Of a DNA stretch of 64,000 bases, positions 1 through 13,489 are shown one piece after another. Position 1 is the first letter of the stretch, and every line of letters starts with the position of its first letter. The translations under genes and the position numbers were made by a program. The stretch lies in contig CP093830.1 in NCBI GenBank assembly GCA_033063855.1, positions 14,508,854 through 14,572,853 on the forward strand, given 5' to 3'. The stretch comes from Smittia aterrima. Taxonomy: Eukaryota > Arthropoda > Insecta > Diptera > Chironomidae. Below the pieces are notes generated by a model. That model had not been told where the DNA came from and made no database searches. It saw only the letters and a list, made by a program, of their open reading frames with translations.

Positions 1-3000
1 CTAAAAGGAATGAAAGGAGAAAAGTACAAAATATAGAAAACTTTTCCAATTTTGGGTGTTTAGCGAGAACAGCAAAGCTTATTGTGTCTTATGTGAGTTT
101 AGAAGAAAGTTTTCAACGAAGGCTAAACATTAAGCAATTTTCTTAATTTCTTTAAACTTTCAGAATGCTTGTAAACTCGCGGCTGATGTTCATGCACGCC
201 AAGATTTTATTTTTTCATGGGAAAATTCAGCGATGAAAAACACTTGTTCGTGTCTGGCTGCTTAGCCGCATTACAGGGAGAAGACAAAGAAAGGAGTGAA
301 AGGAATTAAAACTATCGCGATAAATCTCGAGAGTGTTTAAACTTTCCCGTGAAAACATAAAACATTTCCATTGCGAGTGAGAAACATACATCAACCCGTA
401 CAGCATTAATCCTTTAAAGGGGAATTCATTAAAAATGTCGAGAGCATTTTCAAGCGTCGCGCAATTAAGATTTTAATTCCATAAAGTAGTTGCAAAACAA
501 CAATAAAAACTCGACAATAGTTTGTAAAATGGTTTTAATATCGTTTTTAAACAGCACACATATGAAATGAAAGGGCTCAACTTTACATATTTTATTGAGG
601 CACATCATCGATCGCTTTAGATGAAACAGTTTTTAATAGGAAAGAGATCGAAATAGCTTTCCATTCACGAGAGAAACCTTGATAAAGTTCGCGAAGAAGA
701 ACAATTTCTAGATAACTAAAGCTCAAATCAATAGACAATGAACTTCGCTTAACTCAAGATGATCAAGTCGACATTCTGCTATAATCATGAAGCAGTAATC
801 TTGTTTCGCTTTACATAAAGTTAATTCTAATAAAGTCATTTTTATTAAATTTAATTTCTCTTTTCTTAAATTCTTTTGCAATCAATGAAACATCAAATCA
901 AACAGCGGGAGATACTTTTTTTAACACTTAATATTTAATAAAGACGAGATATTTAAAGGTTTTAATATCTTTTATGAGTTTTTCTCATGATAACATACGA
1001 AACGAAAGGGTTTATGTTTACATAATTTATCGGTGCGCACAACTCATCTCATATCTCGAAAATGAAATAAAACAATTTTAAATACATACATGTCGTGTGT
1101 GCAGAGACGGATTAATGCTTTGCAGAAGTTCGAGATAGTTTAGATGCTTGAATCATCGACGGAGAATGTTTGTAGAGGAAAGCAAGTTTGATTACTTTGA
1201 AGAGGAATATTTAATAAATTCATGGAACGAGAATTAAAAGTTAGATGAAACCTCTGAAGCAAAGTGGTTTTCGTAGCAAATCCACTTTCACCCACTTTAT
1301 ATGAAGCATATTGAAAGCATTAATAACAATTCATTTTAATTTCCTCCCTTTGCTTCCCTCGTTCCAACGACTCATAGCTGAAACTTTCTTTTGATAATAT
1401 TTCAAGTATTTAATCCTTTCTCTCCATTGTGAGTCTTACATACGATGATGTATGATGTTTAGTTGCTTCAAAACGGTTTAATCCTATTATCATTAAAGTT
1501 AATGTCTCTTTGCCAAGATGCGACGACGGAAACCTCTCAGCAACCTACGAACAACAATTATTATCTATTTTAATTAATATTTCATTAGATTGGCTAGACT
1601 TGGTCTGCGGGTTTGCTACTCGTTTTCCTGGGAATTAGCATCAAACCTACGTCTCTTGTCGCTTAAAGGTTATCGATCAATCAAGTGGAAATAGCATTCA
1701 CATGTCACGAGGTTGTCCACGATAGATTGATTAAGCAGAGTGCTTAGTTTCTATGAGAATGTCAAAATCTAGTCAGCCTCCTTCTATTTGGTATGTTGTA
1801 TCTGAATCGATTTTACTCATTTCAGTAATTCCTAATGTTCAGATGGAATTCGATGACAATGTTGATAAAAAGTTCATAGAGTCGTCGTGCACGAAACATT
1901 TGAAACGATGGCGCTAATCTTTACGACATCTTTCACAATTTACAGCGCTAAGAATTATAATTAAAAATCTGAATTTATGTTGCTGTAATTGTCTAAGGTT
2001 TATCGCCACTTTTTCTGTCACTTTATCGTCATTTCATGCAAATTGCAGAAAGATTTTTTCTTATAAAACTCCTCAAATGATCGTCGACGACTTATGACGC
2101 TGGGATTTTAATCTTAGATGTCTCTAAAACTAAACTCGCAGCCAGACGTGAAAGAAGTTGGAATGCTGGGAATTGAGTCATTAGAGGATATTAAAACAGT
2201 AATTTTATGAGAATTTTAAGTTGCTGATGGCGTACTCTTGGTAATTATTCTGGTTAAGCGCGACTGATATCGGAATCTGGATTTCGTTTTAAAGCGAGAA
2301 GTTTCACATAATGTGAGTGGGTGAGAATTTGCATGTGAAGTGTGCAGTTTTCATTAATCGACCGCTCGCTCATTAAAATAAACTTCAACGGGAGATAAGA
2401 AGAGTCATAAATGTTTCAGATTTTGCGGAAGAGAAGAAGCAAAACCAGACAAAGTAGATTTTGAAGTTCGCAGCCAAAATAATATGGACTTGTTAGCTAA
2501 TAAAATTAAAAATGCTTTTTACGAAACGCTTTTCTGTTAGTCGGAGCGTATTAGCTCAGACAAAAAGCTTCATAATTTTTTCTGCGGTGAGAGCAAATCA
2601 GAGAATTATGTTTTCTGATTTAATTTTATGATGTCATGAGAGAAAATATCTCGCCAGCTTTATTATGGCCTCAAATGTCAGAGGTTTTAGAGGATGAATT
2701 GAGCGATGCTAAGCAGCAAAATCACTGGCATTTCATAACACGTTAAAGTCTCTGCTGGTGGATGTTGTTTCGCAGCGGTGCTTACCAACCAACTTACGAT
2801 GACGACTACTGAAAGAAATTCATTAAATCGCTAGAGTTCCCCATAAGCCATTCATGCTCTTCGCTTCCACAGTGAAATATTGCAGGAGCAAATTAATCAT
2901 TTTAAGTATTTGGCTTTCTCATTTTTTGCCTTTGCTTTTCATTATGAAAACGGATAAAAAGGAAAATTGTGCATTTAATAAGCTTTCGAGAGACGAAAAA

Positions 3001-6000
3001 AAGAAGTTTTTTATGTGAGAGAACAAAAAACATTTTTGATAATCCCTTAAAGCCAAAGGAAAAACCATTTGGCGGAAAACATTTTGCCATTGGCTTTTGA
3101 ATTATTGGCAGAGCATAATAAAACCGAATCTATCTGTTTATCATCCACCAGAAATCTTTTCGGATATCGTAGAAAATGAAAACCCAAAAATGAAAGGAAA
3201 ACTTCAATGCATCCTTTCATCATGGAAATCTAATGAAACATCGTTGAATAAGCAAATTTAATTTCGACTCTTCACGTTCACAGGATCCTGTTTCACTCTC
3301 GACGACGACGGCAACAAAGACGACGAGAAATCCTCTTGTTTATTTTATCGGTTTGAATTCCTTATCGAGAAGAATCGCAATTGCACGTAAAGTTCGAAGC
3401 TAATTTACAAAACTTTTCGCTTTTCAGCAAGCAAACATTAAGATTCCAAGTGCCGTTTCAAAATAAACAAAAAGAGTAAAGCAGTCTGAAAAAGAAGTTG
3501 AATAAATCTTCCATTTTTAATCTCACTAAATTACCCTAACAAACCTGACAGAACCATCGTCCAAAGAAGAATTGTTTGCAAAACTGTTTTTGCAACTTTC
3601 TACCCTTTTTCGCTTTAAAGTATTTAACAAAAAAATTGATTTATCGAATTGATTGCATTAAAATGTCAATTCAAGAAATATATTTCAAATTGCCCTATCT
3701 CATGCAAAATGTCCCTAAATATTTATCTTAGATTACTGTATTCTGTGCACATATATTCGTACGCAATCGAAAATGACAATACGTCGACTTCAATTGCCTC
3801 AAACATTTTCATTTGCTTCTTATTTTTTTGACAGAACATTAAAGTGCAACAATCATTTCAGATTTAGCTACACGTAATTTTAATTTCTCTGCGGAGATTT
3901 GCCGAAATTTCTTGTTACAAAATTCCCTTAGTGCTAGTTTCGTTTAGCTTGGAGCTTTCTTTAGCGGTTTCTTTTAAGTCAGTGAAAATTTATGGGTTTG
4001 TTCCTCCACTGAGGATACGAGAAGCTTGATTTGCGGAGAATTTTCCGCAAGAGTGAACGTAGCGTGCAAAATCATCTAATATTTTCCTCTTCGATACATG
4101 AACATTATGAATATTTGATTTCAAAGTCAGAAAATATTTTATTTCTCCAACATGCGATGTTGGAACAATAGATAAAGTTAAAGGTTTGACGAACTTCTGA
4201 CTTACAAACAAGTCGATGCTTGTTTGAGTGTTTTGAACTAAAAGAAAAGATTTAAAAACCAATAAATTCTTCTTTCTATGATCAATTTGTCATCGAACAA
4301 TCTTAATCTTTTTGGCACTTCCTAAAGTATTCTTCTTTCATTTTAAAAGTTTCACTCTTGTTAAAAAATATAAACATAATTTGCAAAAAAATAAATCTTT
4401 TAATTAAAACTTGACGCTTTCACCTAATCTTAAATATTTTCCAAAAAAATGTTTCTTAATTATATTTTAATTAAAAATCTAACACAAAATTCAATTCAAA
4501 TCTTACTCAATGTAATTTCGAACAATATATTATTTCAAATTCAACTTTGAAAACCAATTCCTTAACTTTGAGTTTGTCGCTAAGATATCGAAACCAAATT
4601 TATTGACAAGCAAGACACTTCTTAGCTGCTTTACTGACTGATACAGGGCGACATTTTGGTCTGAATGCGAAATGAATGAAGACGAAACAGAGAAATGTTC
4701 TCCTATCAGATTAATAAAGAGATTATTTCTATTGAAATCAATAGAAATCGACAAAGCTTTATGTCAAATTCCTTCAAAACATAATAAAGACAATTCATAA
4801 CATTAATCACAAAATATTTAACAGAATGTTGAAAATGGAATTGATTGAAATTAATTTCGTCTTAGATTATTTTTGTCAACCGAGAAATTGAAATTAGGTC
4901 GATGTTTGGAATCTTGTGGTCAGAGGTTCACAGTAGATCATTCCTGAAAGGATAGCCACAAAGAGGTTTTTGAGAATGATGAAATAATTGGATTTCTCGC
5001 AAAGGATTGAAATTGGCTCTCAATATATTTTATTCCGCGTGGTGATCTGAGAAAACCATTTCAACCAGTTGCATTTGATTTTCTAAATTGAACAAAATTT
5101 GATTTGAAAGAAAAATGTGAAAAGTTCGTCATCATCACATCGTCCTCGTCCACAACCTTTCTCTCTCATTCATAAATCAAGAAGACTTTGTTGCGAGAAA
5201 AACAGATAACGATGTAAACTTGTTTCAATCGCATTTGATATTCTGAACTCATCGTATTTTGGGATACTTCAAATTTATAAAAATCAAATCAATCAATCAC
5301 ATCAATCGCACAAACAATAAACAAAGCCATCAGTTGAAGGCAAAACACGTTCACTCTACTCACCCTCCGACCATCATTTGCCAATCTTCGAGTGGTTGTT
5401 AAAAAATTTAAAACAAGTTCGAGAAAATCCTTTCTCGTTAGTGATGATAGACGCGTTTTTGTCTCTCGGTTTCTTTTTTTTCCTGGGCACCGACATGGAG
5501 AAAGTTCTGCGACGTGAGTTCAATTTTTCCAACTCGTCTTTCGTCGCTCTCGCAACGTCCTGTGATTGTGGCGGTATGAGGAAAAGAAATCACCGATATA
5601 AATAAATAATAAACTCTGATGTTTTAAAATTTCCTTCGCCGGAAAGAGTTGTCTAGGAATTGCGAGCGTCATCTTGAATGGCATGCACGTATCTAATTTT
5701 TGCAATCTCCATCGACGACATGAAAGTCTCTCTTTCTGTCCTTCCCTTTCAACAAATTGATGCGTCTCTTCTTACACGAGCGAGTTGAAAGGGTTAGAAC
5801 TATAAAGTGGAATTCGACACGATTCAACAATCAGACAGATGCTGCTTAAGCTGGCGAAATTCATGCTCATCCGAATGTCACCTCTGAATAATTTATGCGA
5901 ACATTTCTACTCAGCACTTCCTTCCAATTCGTGCAGGTCGAGACTAAAGACATTCGAGACGACTAGGGAATCAACGAAGAGTTGGAGAGACGATAAAGAA

Positions 6001-7817
6001 TTTGGTGGTGAATCAACGATAAATAAGAATTAGTGCGTGAAGAAATTGCGTGACAAAATTTATTGCTTCACTTGTTAACCTAATTATCAACAACGTCCCT
6101 CTTGCACATTCTAAGCGACACCAACAATAAATTTCATAAATAAATCTCCTGCTCTGTCGAACTTTTTCTTGTTCTTTGCATATAAACTTAATGCCGTTTA
6201 TTGTTTTTATCAAACACTTGCTAAGAAATCTCTGCGTTAAGGAGAGAAAAGAGGAGATTAAAGGACGGCGAAACATAAATCTGTTAACTTGAAGGGGAAA
6301 TCTGTTTGGACTTTTGGAGTTCCGAACTTTCTTAACTCACATTTTCGCCAGACAATCCCTTGAACAGTCATTCACAGCGGTAAGCAGGACTAAATTTTCG
6401 TGAATGGAGCGATTTAGAATCTTTAAAGCCAACAAGTTGACGTTTTATGACTCGCCCACGCCTGAGCGATTATTGCTTCAAAAAAAGTTTTTTCGCTTAA
6501 GAATTTTGTCTGGTGATGGAAGATGATTTGAGCAGATCAAGGAAAATGCGAAATAATCATCATAATGCTTCGCCCCGTCAAAAGGGAAGTTTTAATTTTT
6601 GATGAAATTTTCTTTCGGACGAGAAAGTTTTCTTCGAGAACTCCTCCCCGAAGCGTAATTTCGTTAAGTGCAGTTTGCCGGGTAATTGACTCGTGATGGG
6701 ATTGAGTTGGGATAGTTTCCTTAGCTGTTTACTATGATGTTGCTGAGTAAACGATGAGCAACTTAGGCGCTATTAGCAAAATCTAGTTCTTTTTTCAGAA
6801 AATATTTGATTAAAAAATAAACCAATAAAACTTTTCGATTAATTTCTTATAATCATCCGATATTTAATCTTCCTGAAATAAAAATCACCTGAAAAATTGA
6901 TTGAAAGAGAAAAGAAAATCTTTTTGTGATTTTTATAATTGAGTGCATGAGAAAATGAACGACGAGAAGCTAACAAATGTTGTTTGAAAAGAAAACACAC
7001 GCGAATGATTTTGGCCGAATCGTTTTCAAGTTGTAAATTGAATTTTCCTGCTTTTCTTCGGAAATTTTTTCAACATGTGTTTCCTTTTTTAGCTCGTCGC
7101 ACTCTCTCCTACAACCCAATATCTTTATTATTTTCCTTTTTAATATATTTTATAATTTATATATTTTTTGCCTGAAAAGTCTGCGATTTTTATGATTCGA
7201 TTTCTACAAATTTAAGAAGAAATTTTAGTTTTCAGATGTTTTAATAAATTTCCCATAAATTTTCTCTGAAGAAGGAGAAATTTGTTCTTCTGTCTGCTTT
7301 TCTGTTTAATATAAATAAATTATTAATCAATTTTTCACGATTCTCTATTGTTTGAAATATTTCCATTCATTATACTTTTCCGCTTTTTATCCATAATTTT
7401 CTGTTTGTTGACGCGTCTGCGAAGGAAAACGAAAAATATATTTCGACTCTTCGATGAAAATAAATTTGCTGCAGAATTTTATTTGGCGCAAATTAAAAAA
7501 GTTTCGTTATTCATTTTAAAAAGTAAACGGCAAAATGTCCGAAAGTGCGAGATGAATTAAATGTTCAATTAAGCAGAAAAGTTTACAAACTTTTAGCTTC
7601 CTCTCGAGGACTTTCACAGCGATACTTTTTGTTATTAATTTCAGTTTTCCTTTGCAGCGCTACTCATTAACTTTTTATATCCTTAAATCCTCTTTCTCTA
7701 CATAGTTAGTTTTCCATAAATATAAAAAGTAGCTATTTAATGATGAAATTCTATTTTTCATTTCACTATTTTTGTCTCTTTTTGTTGTACGGTAAATTTT
7801 CTTTTCTTTTGTTTGGA

Positions 7818-7899
7818 GTTGGCGGTCCGATGACTTTGACACAAGACTTTAGACTAAGATGTGCAAATCAATAGTCATCAACGATCATCGGACTCCAAC
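7818..7899. ncRNA. candidate pre-miRNA-like hairpin
   Basis: The arms GTTGG(C)GGTCCGATGA and TCATCGGACTCCAAC pair as 5 bp, a one-base bulge with a G-U, then 9 bp without interruption. Towards the loop there are two more 4-bp blocks (7836-7839 with 7878-7881; 7845-7848 with 7873-7876). Total length is about 82 nt with a loop of about 24, which fits an insect miRNA precursor. I do not recognise a known miRNA seed in either arm or on either strand, so function is inferred from shape only. Confidence 0.35.
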
Positions 7900-10800
7900 A
7901 GAGCAAAATCATAATCGTGACAGTGCTTTTCAATCACGGGACATTTTGTTTCTATTGTTTTTAAGATGATTCATTCTTAACAGCTTATAAATTGTTGTTT
8001 GATTTTTGAAATTGTATAAAATACCTGATTTCGTTTTATATTTCAGTTTATTTTACTTTTTGAAATGCAAAACTTTCTATGATCGAAATGAATTCGAGCA
8101 AGTTTCATTATTTTGTCGCGATCAATTTCATGTCAAATCCCAAATCATTCTTCTTCTCTTTTGTACTTCAGTCGATGTTTGTTAAACAACTACTCCATTT
8201 TTGTACCACAATCTTTGTGACATGAAACGGTCGCCTTGAACATGAAAACTTGTTCGCTCGCAAAACAGATTGAGAGAAAACTGTTTATTAAGTATGTTTG
8301 TTACACAAAACCGAAAAAATTTGCCGTTAACGCGATAAGATTTTGTTTTAGGAAATAATTCGGATAATCGATGAAAAATGTTTCATGAATGAAAATGATT
8401 CTGATGATTGTGAAAATGATGGAATCGTTTGATCAAAATGTTTGTTCGATAACATCGCAAGTTTAAATTTATCTCAACGTGATGAACACGTGATGATGGG
8501 AAAAGACAAACGTTAATTGAGGTTATAATTAAATGCGAATAATGAAAATTACAAAAGCATCATCATAAAAATTCAATAATCTTTGTCGTACAATTGAATA
8601 AATGTTTGTCTTCACAAATATTTTTATCTGTGAATATATTGAGACATAAAAGGTACAAAGTATTTCACAATTAATCAATCATAATGAAACAATTAGAGTA
8701 GATGAATTATTTATTTATCAAAAAGATTTGTTTGAAGTTTTCTTCCAAGGAAAATATCGATGGTAAGTAAGCTTTATTTTTATCTCAAATTTTCTCTAAG
8801 TTTAAGGACCATTGCAATTAATTAATTATATCAAAATCAATTATTCAAGAGTACACGACATTAGGATTAGTTTGAAGGTAGCAATGTTTGTAGTTTTCTT
8901 AATGATGATTTCAAAGTAAAGTGCGTTGCTCGCACGCTCGTATATTTAGACTAAAATAAAATATATTTAGATTTAAAAAAAAAATCAAAAATGATGTAAC
9001 AAAAAATTCACTAAAAAAAATTAAACTATGTAAATCTTTTGGGAAGCGTTCATCCAATTAAGATAAATTTTGATGAGAAACAAGACGTCTTTTAAATGTC
9101 ATCAAAGCTTATGCAATGATCTTACTGGAAGATCGAGATGTTAGTCATCAAGCTTCGCGATTGTGAAAATCCAAAAGAAAAACAATATTTAGGTTAAGGA
9201 AATAAATTTAAATGAAAACATTTTGTACTCTCAATTAAAATAGGTTGATACACTCGTCTATCGTATTTAGTAACTCATCATTATAAAATATTATGCGAAA
9301 TCATTCTCTGCTCATTCTTCTTCTGAGGTTAATGCGTTATGTCATCGAACAAGTTTAAATAGGTTATTTTAATAAGATGAATAAATGTAGTATTTATCTC
9401 TAAAATGATGCAACTTAATAGTGATGAGATGTTCAAGCAGACAGGCTAACCTCATAATATGTTTTTGTCATTTTTCCATTTTCAAGTTTAATCGACACAA
9501 AAATAATAGAATTTTGCGATTTGTGAGGGCAACTCGTCACGTCTCGCGGCTTCTACTGACTAAGTTTCTACAATCTTAACTTCGAAGCTTACGCAATGAA
9601 AGAAACTTATTCTTAATTTCACAGAAACGAGTTTCAATGTTTTTCAAGATAATTCTACGAACTTTTTACAAAAATACAAAGCAATAATTTTGGGAAATTC
9701 TTTTTTGGCCAAATGTTTGTGAATGTAGTTTTCGATTCCCTTCAATTATCAACGCAGACATTTTCAATTTTCAGATGTTTTTTTTTATATAAAATAAATC
9801 CAAACCGTAAATTTAGACACGAACAAACTTCGTTGAAAGCAACACCGAAATACAATTTTAAATCAGAATTTAGAAAAATATTTTATAATTTACAAGAATT
9901 TTGAAATTTTTGAAATTTTTCATCGCCTTACCAACTACAGTCACAGATACGAGTTTTCTTTGTATTTTCATAAAAAAGGAAATTCAAAAAAGTTATTTTC
10001 TTCCTCGACTTTCTTAGAAAATTCGTGAGGAAATAAAGGAAAAGTTTTTTTTTTGCTCAAAGCAAATTAATTTTCAAAAACTCAAGACTTGCGATCACAA
10101 GAGAACAATTTTTAAATTCAATTGAATAAGAGCCGTAGGCCAATAATCAATTTGAGAAGCAAATGACAAAGCCGAATTGTTATTTCTTTTCTTTAATTTC
10201 TCTGCAAAGTACACACGGGGTTAAAGGTTGCGATTCCTTCCACAAAGAGATCGAATCCCTTTGAATTCGTAAAAGAAAAAATTGTGCAAACACAGCGAGC
10301 AATGAGAAAAAGAATCAAAATCGCTTTGAGGCTATTTGAATTCTTCTATTCACATCGTCAAACCTGCTCGCTTAGCATCAGAAATAAATAGAAACGTTTT
10401 ATTAAAAAGTTCCTTTCAATTGGAAAGAAAAACTAAATTCGCTTTGTTTGTCCTTTTTTCCGACTCATTTGAATTCGATCTGGATAAATACGATTAAATA
10501 TTAAAAAACGTTTCTCTTTTGTGAATTTCGATTCCATTTGAGTGAAGAAATAAATTAAACGTCGTGGGCAACCCCGCTAATTTCGTCTTTTTAAAATGTT
10601 TCCCGCTTTTTACCCTTCAAATATCTTACGATCGCTCCTATCCATCTAATTAAGTGCATAATATTACCAATCGATAAAACTCTAACAAAGGAATCTTAAA
10701 CGACTTCTAAATCACCGGCTGGCTTTCTTTTCTTTTTTTTGTGAACCCCTTTCTACCTTTTTCGTGAAATTCGATACTTTATTGAGGCCTGATTGCGAGT

Positions 10801-13399
10801 TTCTTTCGATTCATAAACCTTGAACAACTTTAAAACTGTTTATTTGTCAAAAATATTTTTTGTCGTAAATCTACTTAGACTCCTAATTTCTCTTTTTTGT
10901 CGTATACCAATTTTTTAATCTTTTAAAGTAGAAAAGAAGGAATTTTGTTTTGGTTTCTCGCTGACTTCTTTCTCCATTCAATAAATTTGTCGTCGCTTTA
11001 TGTCATCAAACTTGAAAATGGCGCAAAAACTTATTTCGGAGATTCAATTTCGTGTCGTTGCTTTCTTTAGTTCAAGAAAGTTTGCATAAGACTCAGACGA
11101 GGATTAAACGTGATTGCGTTAATTTGCCTTCGTCTTTTAAGCGCGCTAACGAAGTGAATGATGGAATTTGCTATTAATGCAATGACGAGGTGGTGGTGAT
11201 GCGATTTGAGGTGAGCGTTATATGAGTGATATATGATTCAGATGGAAATGATGTTTTTGATGATGATGTGTGTGCAATGAAATGAGGTTGATGAAGTTAA
11301 CGTGGGAGTTAGAAAATTATAAGATTGCGTAATCTTAGAATATTCAGTTTTTTTTTACCAAAACTAAGAAGAAATTTCTTATGAATGTGATTTGCAGAAA
11401 TCCGAAAATGCTTTATGATTTAGCCAATTTATTAATGAGATCTAAGCTACTTAATGAAACTACGTTGAACCAATTTGTAGAATTTTAAAGGATCGCTTTC
11501 TAAATTTGAATTTTCCTAACTCAATTCACTTTTTGATCTAAAAGTTTAATTAGCTTTAAGTTCTTTAGTTCATTATGAAAAGGTGTAAATTTTATTTACT
11601 AAGTTACTGAATGAATTTTGAAATGCTTTAGTTGTTTAAATGCGGTTACAGCGGAAAGGAACTATTATCATGAAGAATATATTTTGAAAGTTTATGTTTT
11701 GATTACTTACAAATCCGTCTCCATATTATCGTTCATCGTCTAATTTTACGAAAACATTCAATTTGTTAATTTGTATGAAAATAAGTCTCCTCGTTGTCAG
11801 TCCATTGATTTTCTTTTTATCATTTTCGCTCGTCCAAAATCGTTGAAATTTACAACGAAAGCCGTAACAGAAGATTTTCGTCAGCACTGTGCGCATTGAA
11901 CGGGTTTCTCGTGATAATTTAAACATTTAGGAAATTTCCTTATGACATTCAGAAATTGGCGGCAGTGTCTAATACGAATTCATTAAAATTTTGAAACTCT
12001 ATGTTTGCTAATTTTGTTTAATACTTCCAATTACTATTGATCACATTGAAGAGTGTCACGCAATCATTTTTTACTGACATCACGCGGCAGTGTAAAATTT
12101 ATTGTAAAAAACGTTAATGTTCTTGCATTGAATATTGTAAATCGCAAAAATTTTGACGCAAAGGACTCTAACGAATGAAGAAAGTGTCAAATTTACATTT
12201 CACTTTCACTGTGAACAATAATAATCCAGTTGAGGAAACATCGAACGTAAATATCATACGCGGGATGTTTAAGTTAAGTGGGAGGTCGAAAAGCGACAAT
12301 TGCTATTAATGTTAATTTGCGGGATCTGACAACAGAAAATTCAGCAACTTTTTTTACATTTTTCACTGAACATTGTTTTGATGGTTTTAATTGTTTTGCA
12401 TTTTACACAATTTTCGTTATTTTTACATTTTTTACTCTTCTTTAACAAACGGAAACACCGAGATGAAAAAATACTTAACGGGGAGTGAAAACGAGTACTC
12501 GTACATTTAAAAATATCACTTCATCGCACACTTTTCCTCTCAAAAATTGAAATTATAGAAAAACTGGCCAAAATTATGGATTCGAGAATGAAAAAGCTCG
12601 CCCAGTCTTTAAATTGTTTTCTAATGAATTTCAATCTTATTTTTCGCTCATATTGTATCATTGTCCCTAATCGCTGTATAAAAATTATAAAATCTTTTAT
12701 CAATCAAACGTCACTTCCTATTCACCTTCGCGCATTTCAGCAGCAATCTTATCGACATGAAATTTGTTAGTTTAAAAATTTGTTTTGTTAAAGAAAAACA
12801 TTTCGATTAATTTTATTTTCACACTAATTACTATTAAGAAGTATTTATTCAATGTTTCTCGCTTAATGTCTACGCAAAATGTATATTTTGTTTAAAGAAC
12901 TTTTCTGTCTCGTACGCAATTTGAATTGAATCGATTCAAGCTTAGATTTATCTTCCATTATTGCTCACAAAATATGCTCCTGACATTTTTACAAAATTTG
13001 CTCTTTTTTTCGGTATAAACGAATCAAACTTAATTCTTCGTATCGAATTTTGTTTCAATTTTACTTTATCGTTTTCTGTTGTTGCATCAAACACAATAAT
13101 GTACACAAAGGATCGATTGGTCCACAAACCAGCAGTTGCTTAGTTTTGGTTTTACGGTTTTGCTGTCACTCTGATTGGGCTTGGTTTACTCCTTTACATT
13201 ACATTTTGGATTTTCCTTTTCTTTACCCATTCCAGGACCATATCGGCGACTTAACTTAACTTGAGGGGAATCAAACACATCAAAATTCATCACATATGCT
13301 TTTGAAATAGAATTTTCATCTTCTTCTTTTCGAATTTTTTTACCAAAGATTTTAAATTTTGAAATCATAAACAAAATTTCAAGCGATAATTTAATGTCG

Positions 13400-13489
13400 T
13401 GGCTATATTTAAGCTTTTTTGCAGATGTTTTTTTTAACTTAAATTATTTATCCTGATTCCGAATTTAATTTTGATATTAAATATAGCCA
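13400..13489. repeat. 13-bp perfect inverted repeat, 90 bp end to end
   Basis: TGGCTATATTTAA at 13400-13412 is exactly complementary to TTAAATATAGCCA at 13477-13489, with a 64-base AT-rich spacer. There is no clear target-site duplication at the outer edges, so a miniature transposon is not shown. It could equally be a hairpin in a transcript. Confidence 0.5.

Noticed and set aside
61..80. GCGAGAACAGCAAAGC shared with about 45788
   Set aside because: A single shared 16-mer with non-matching flanks is near chance level and does not show a repeat family.
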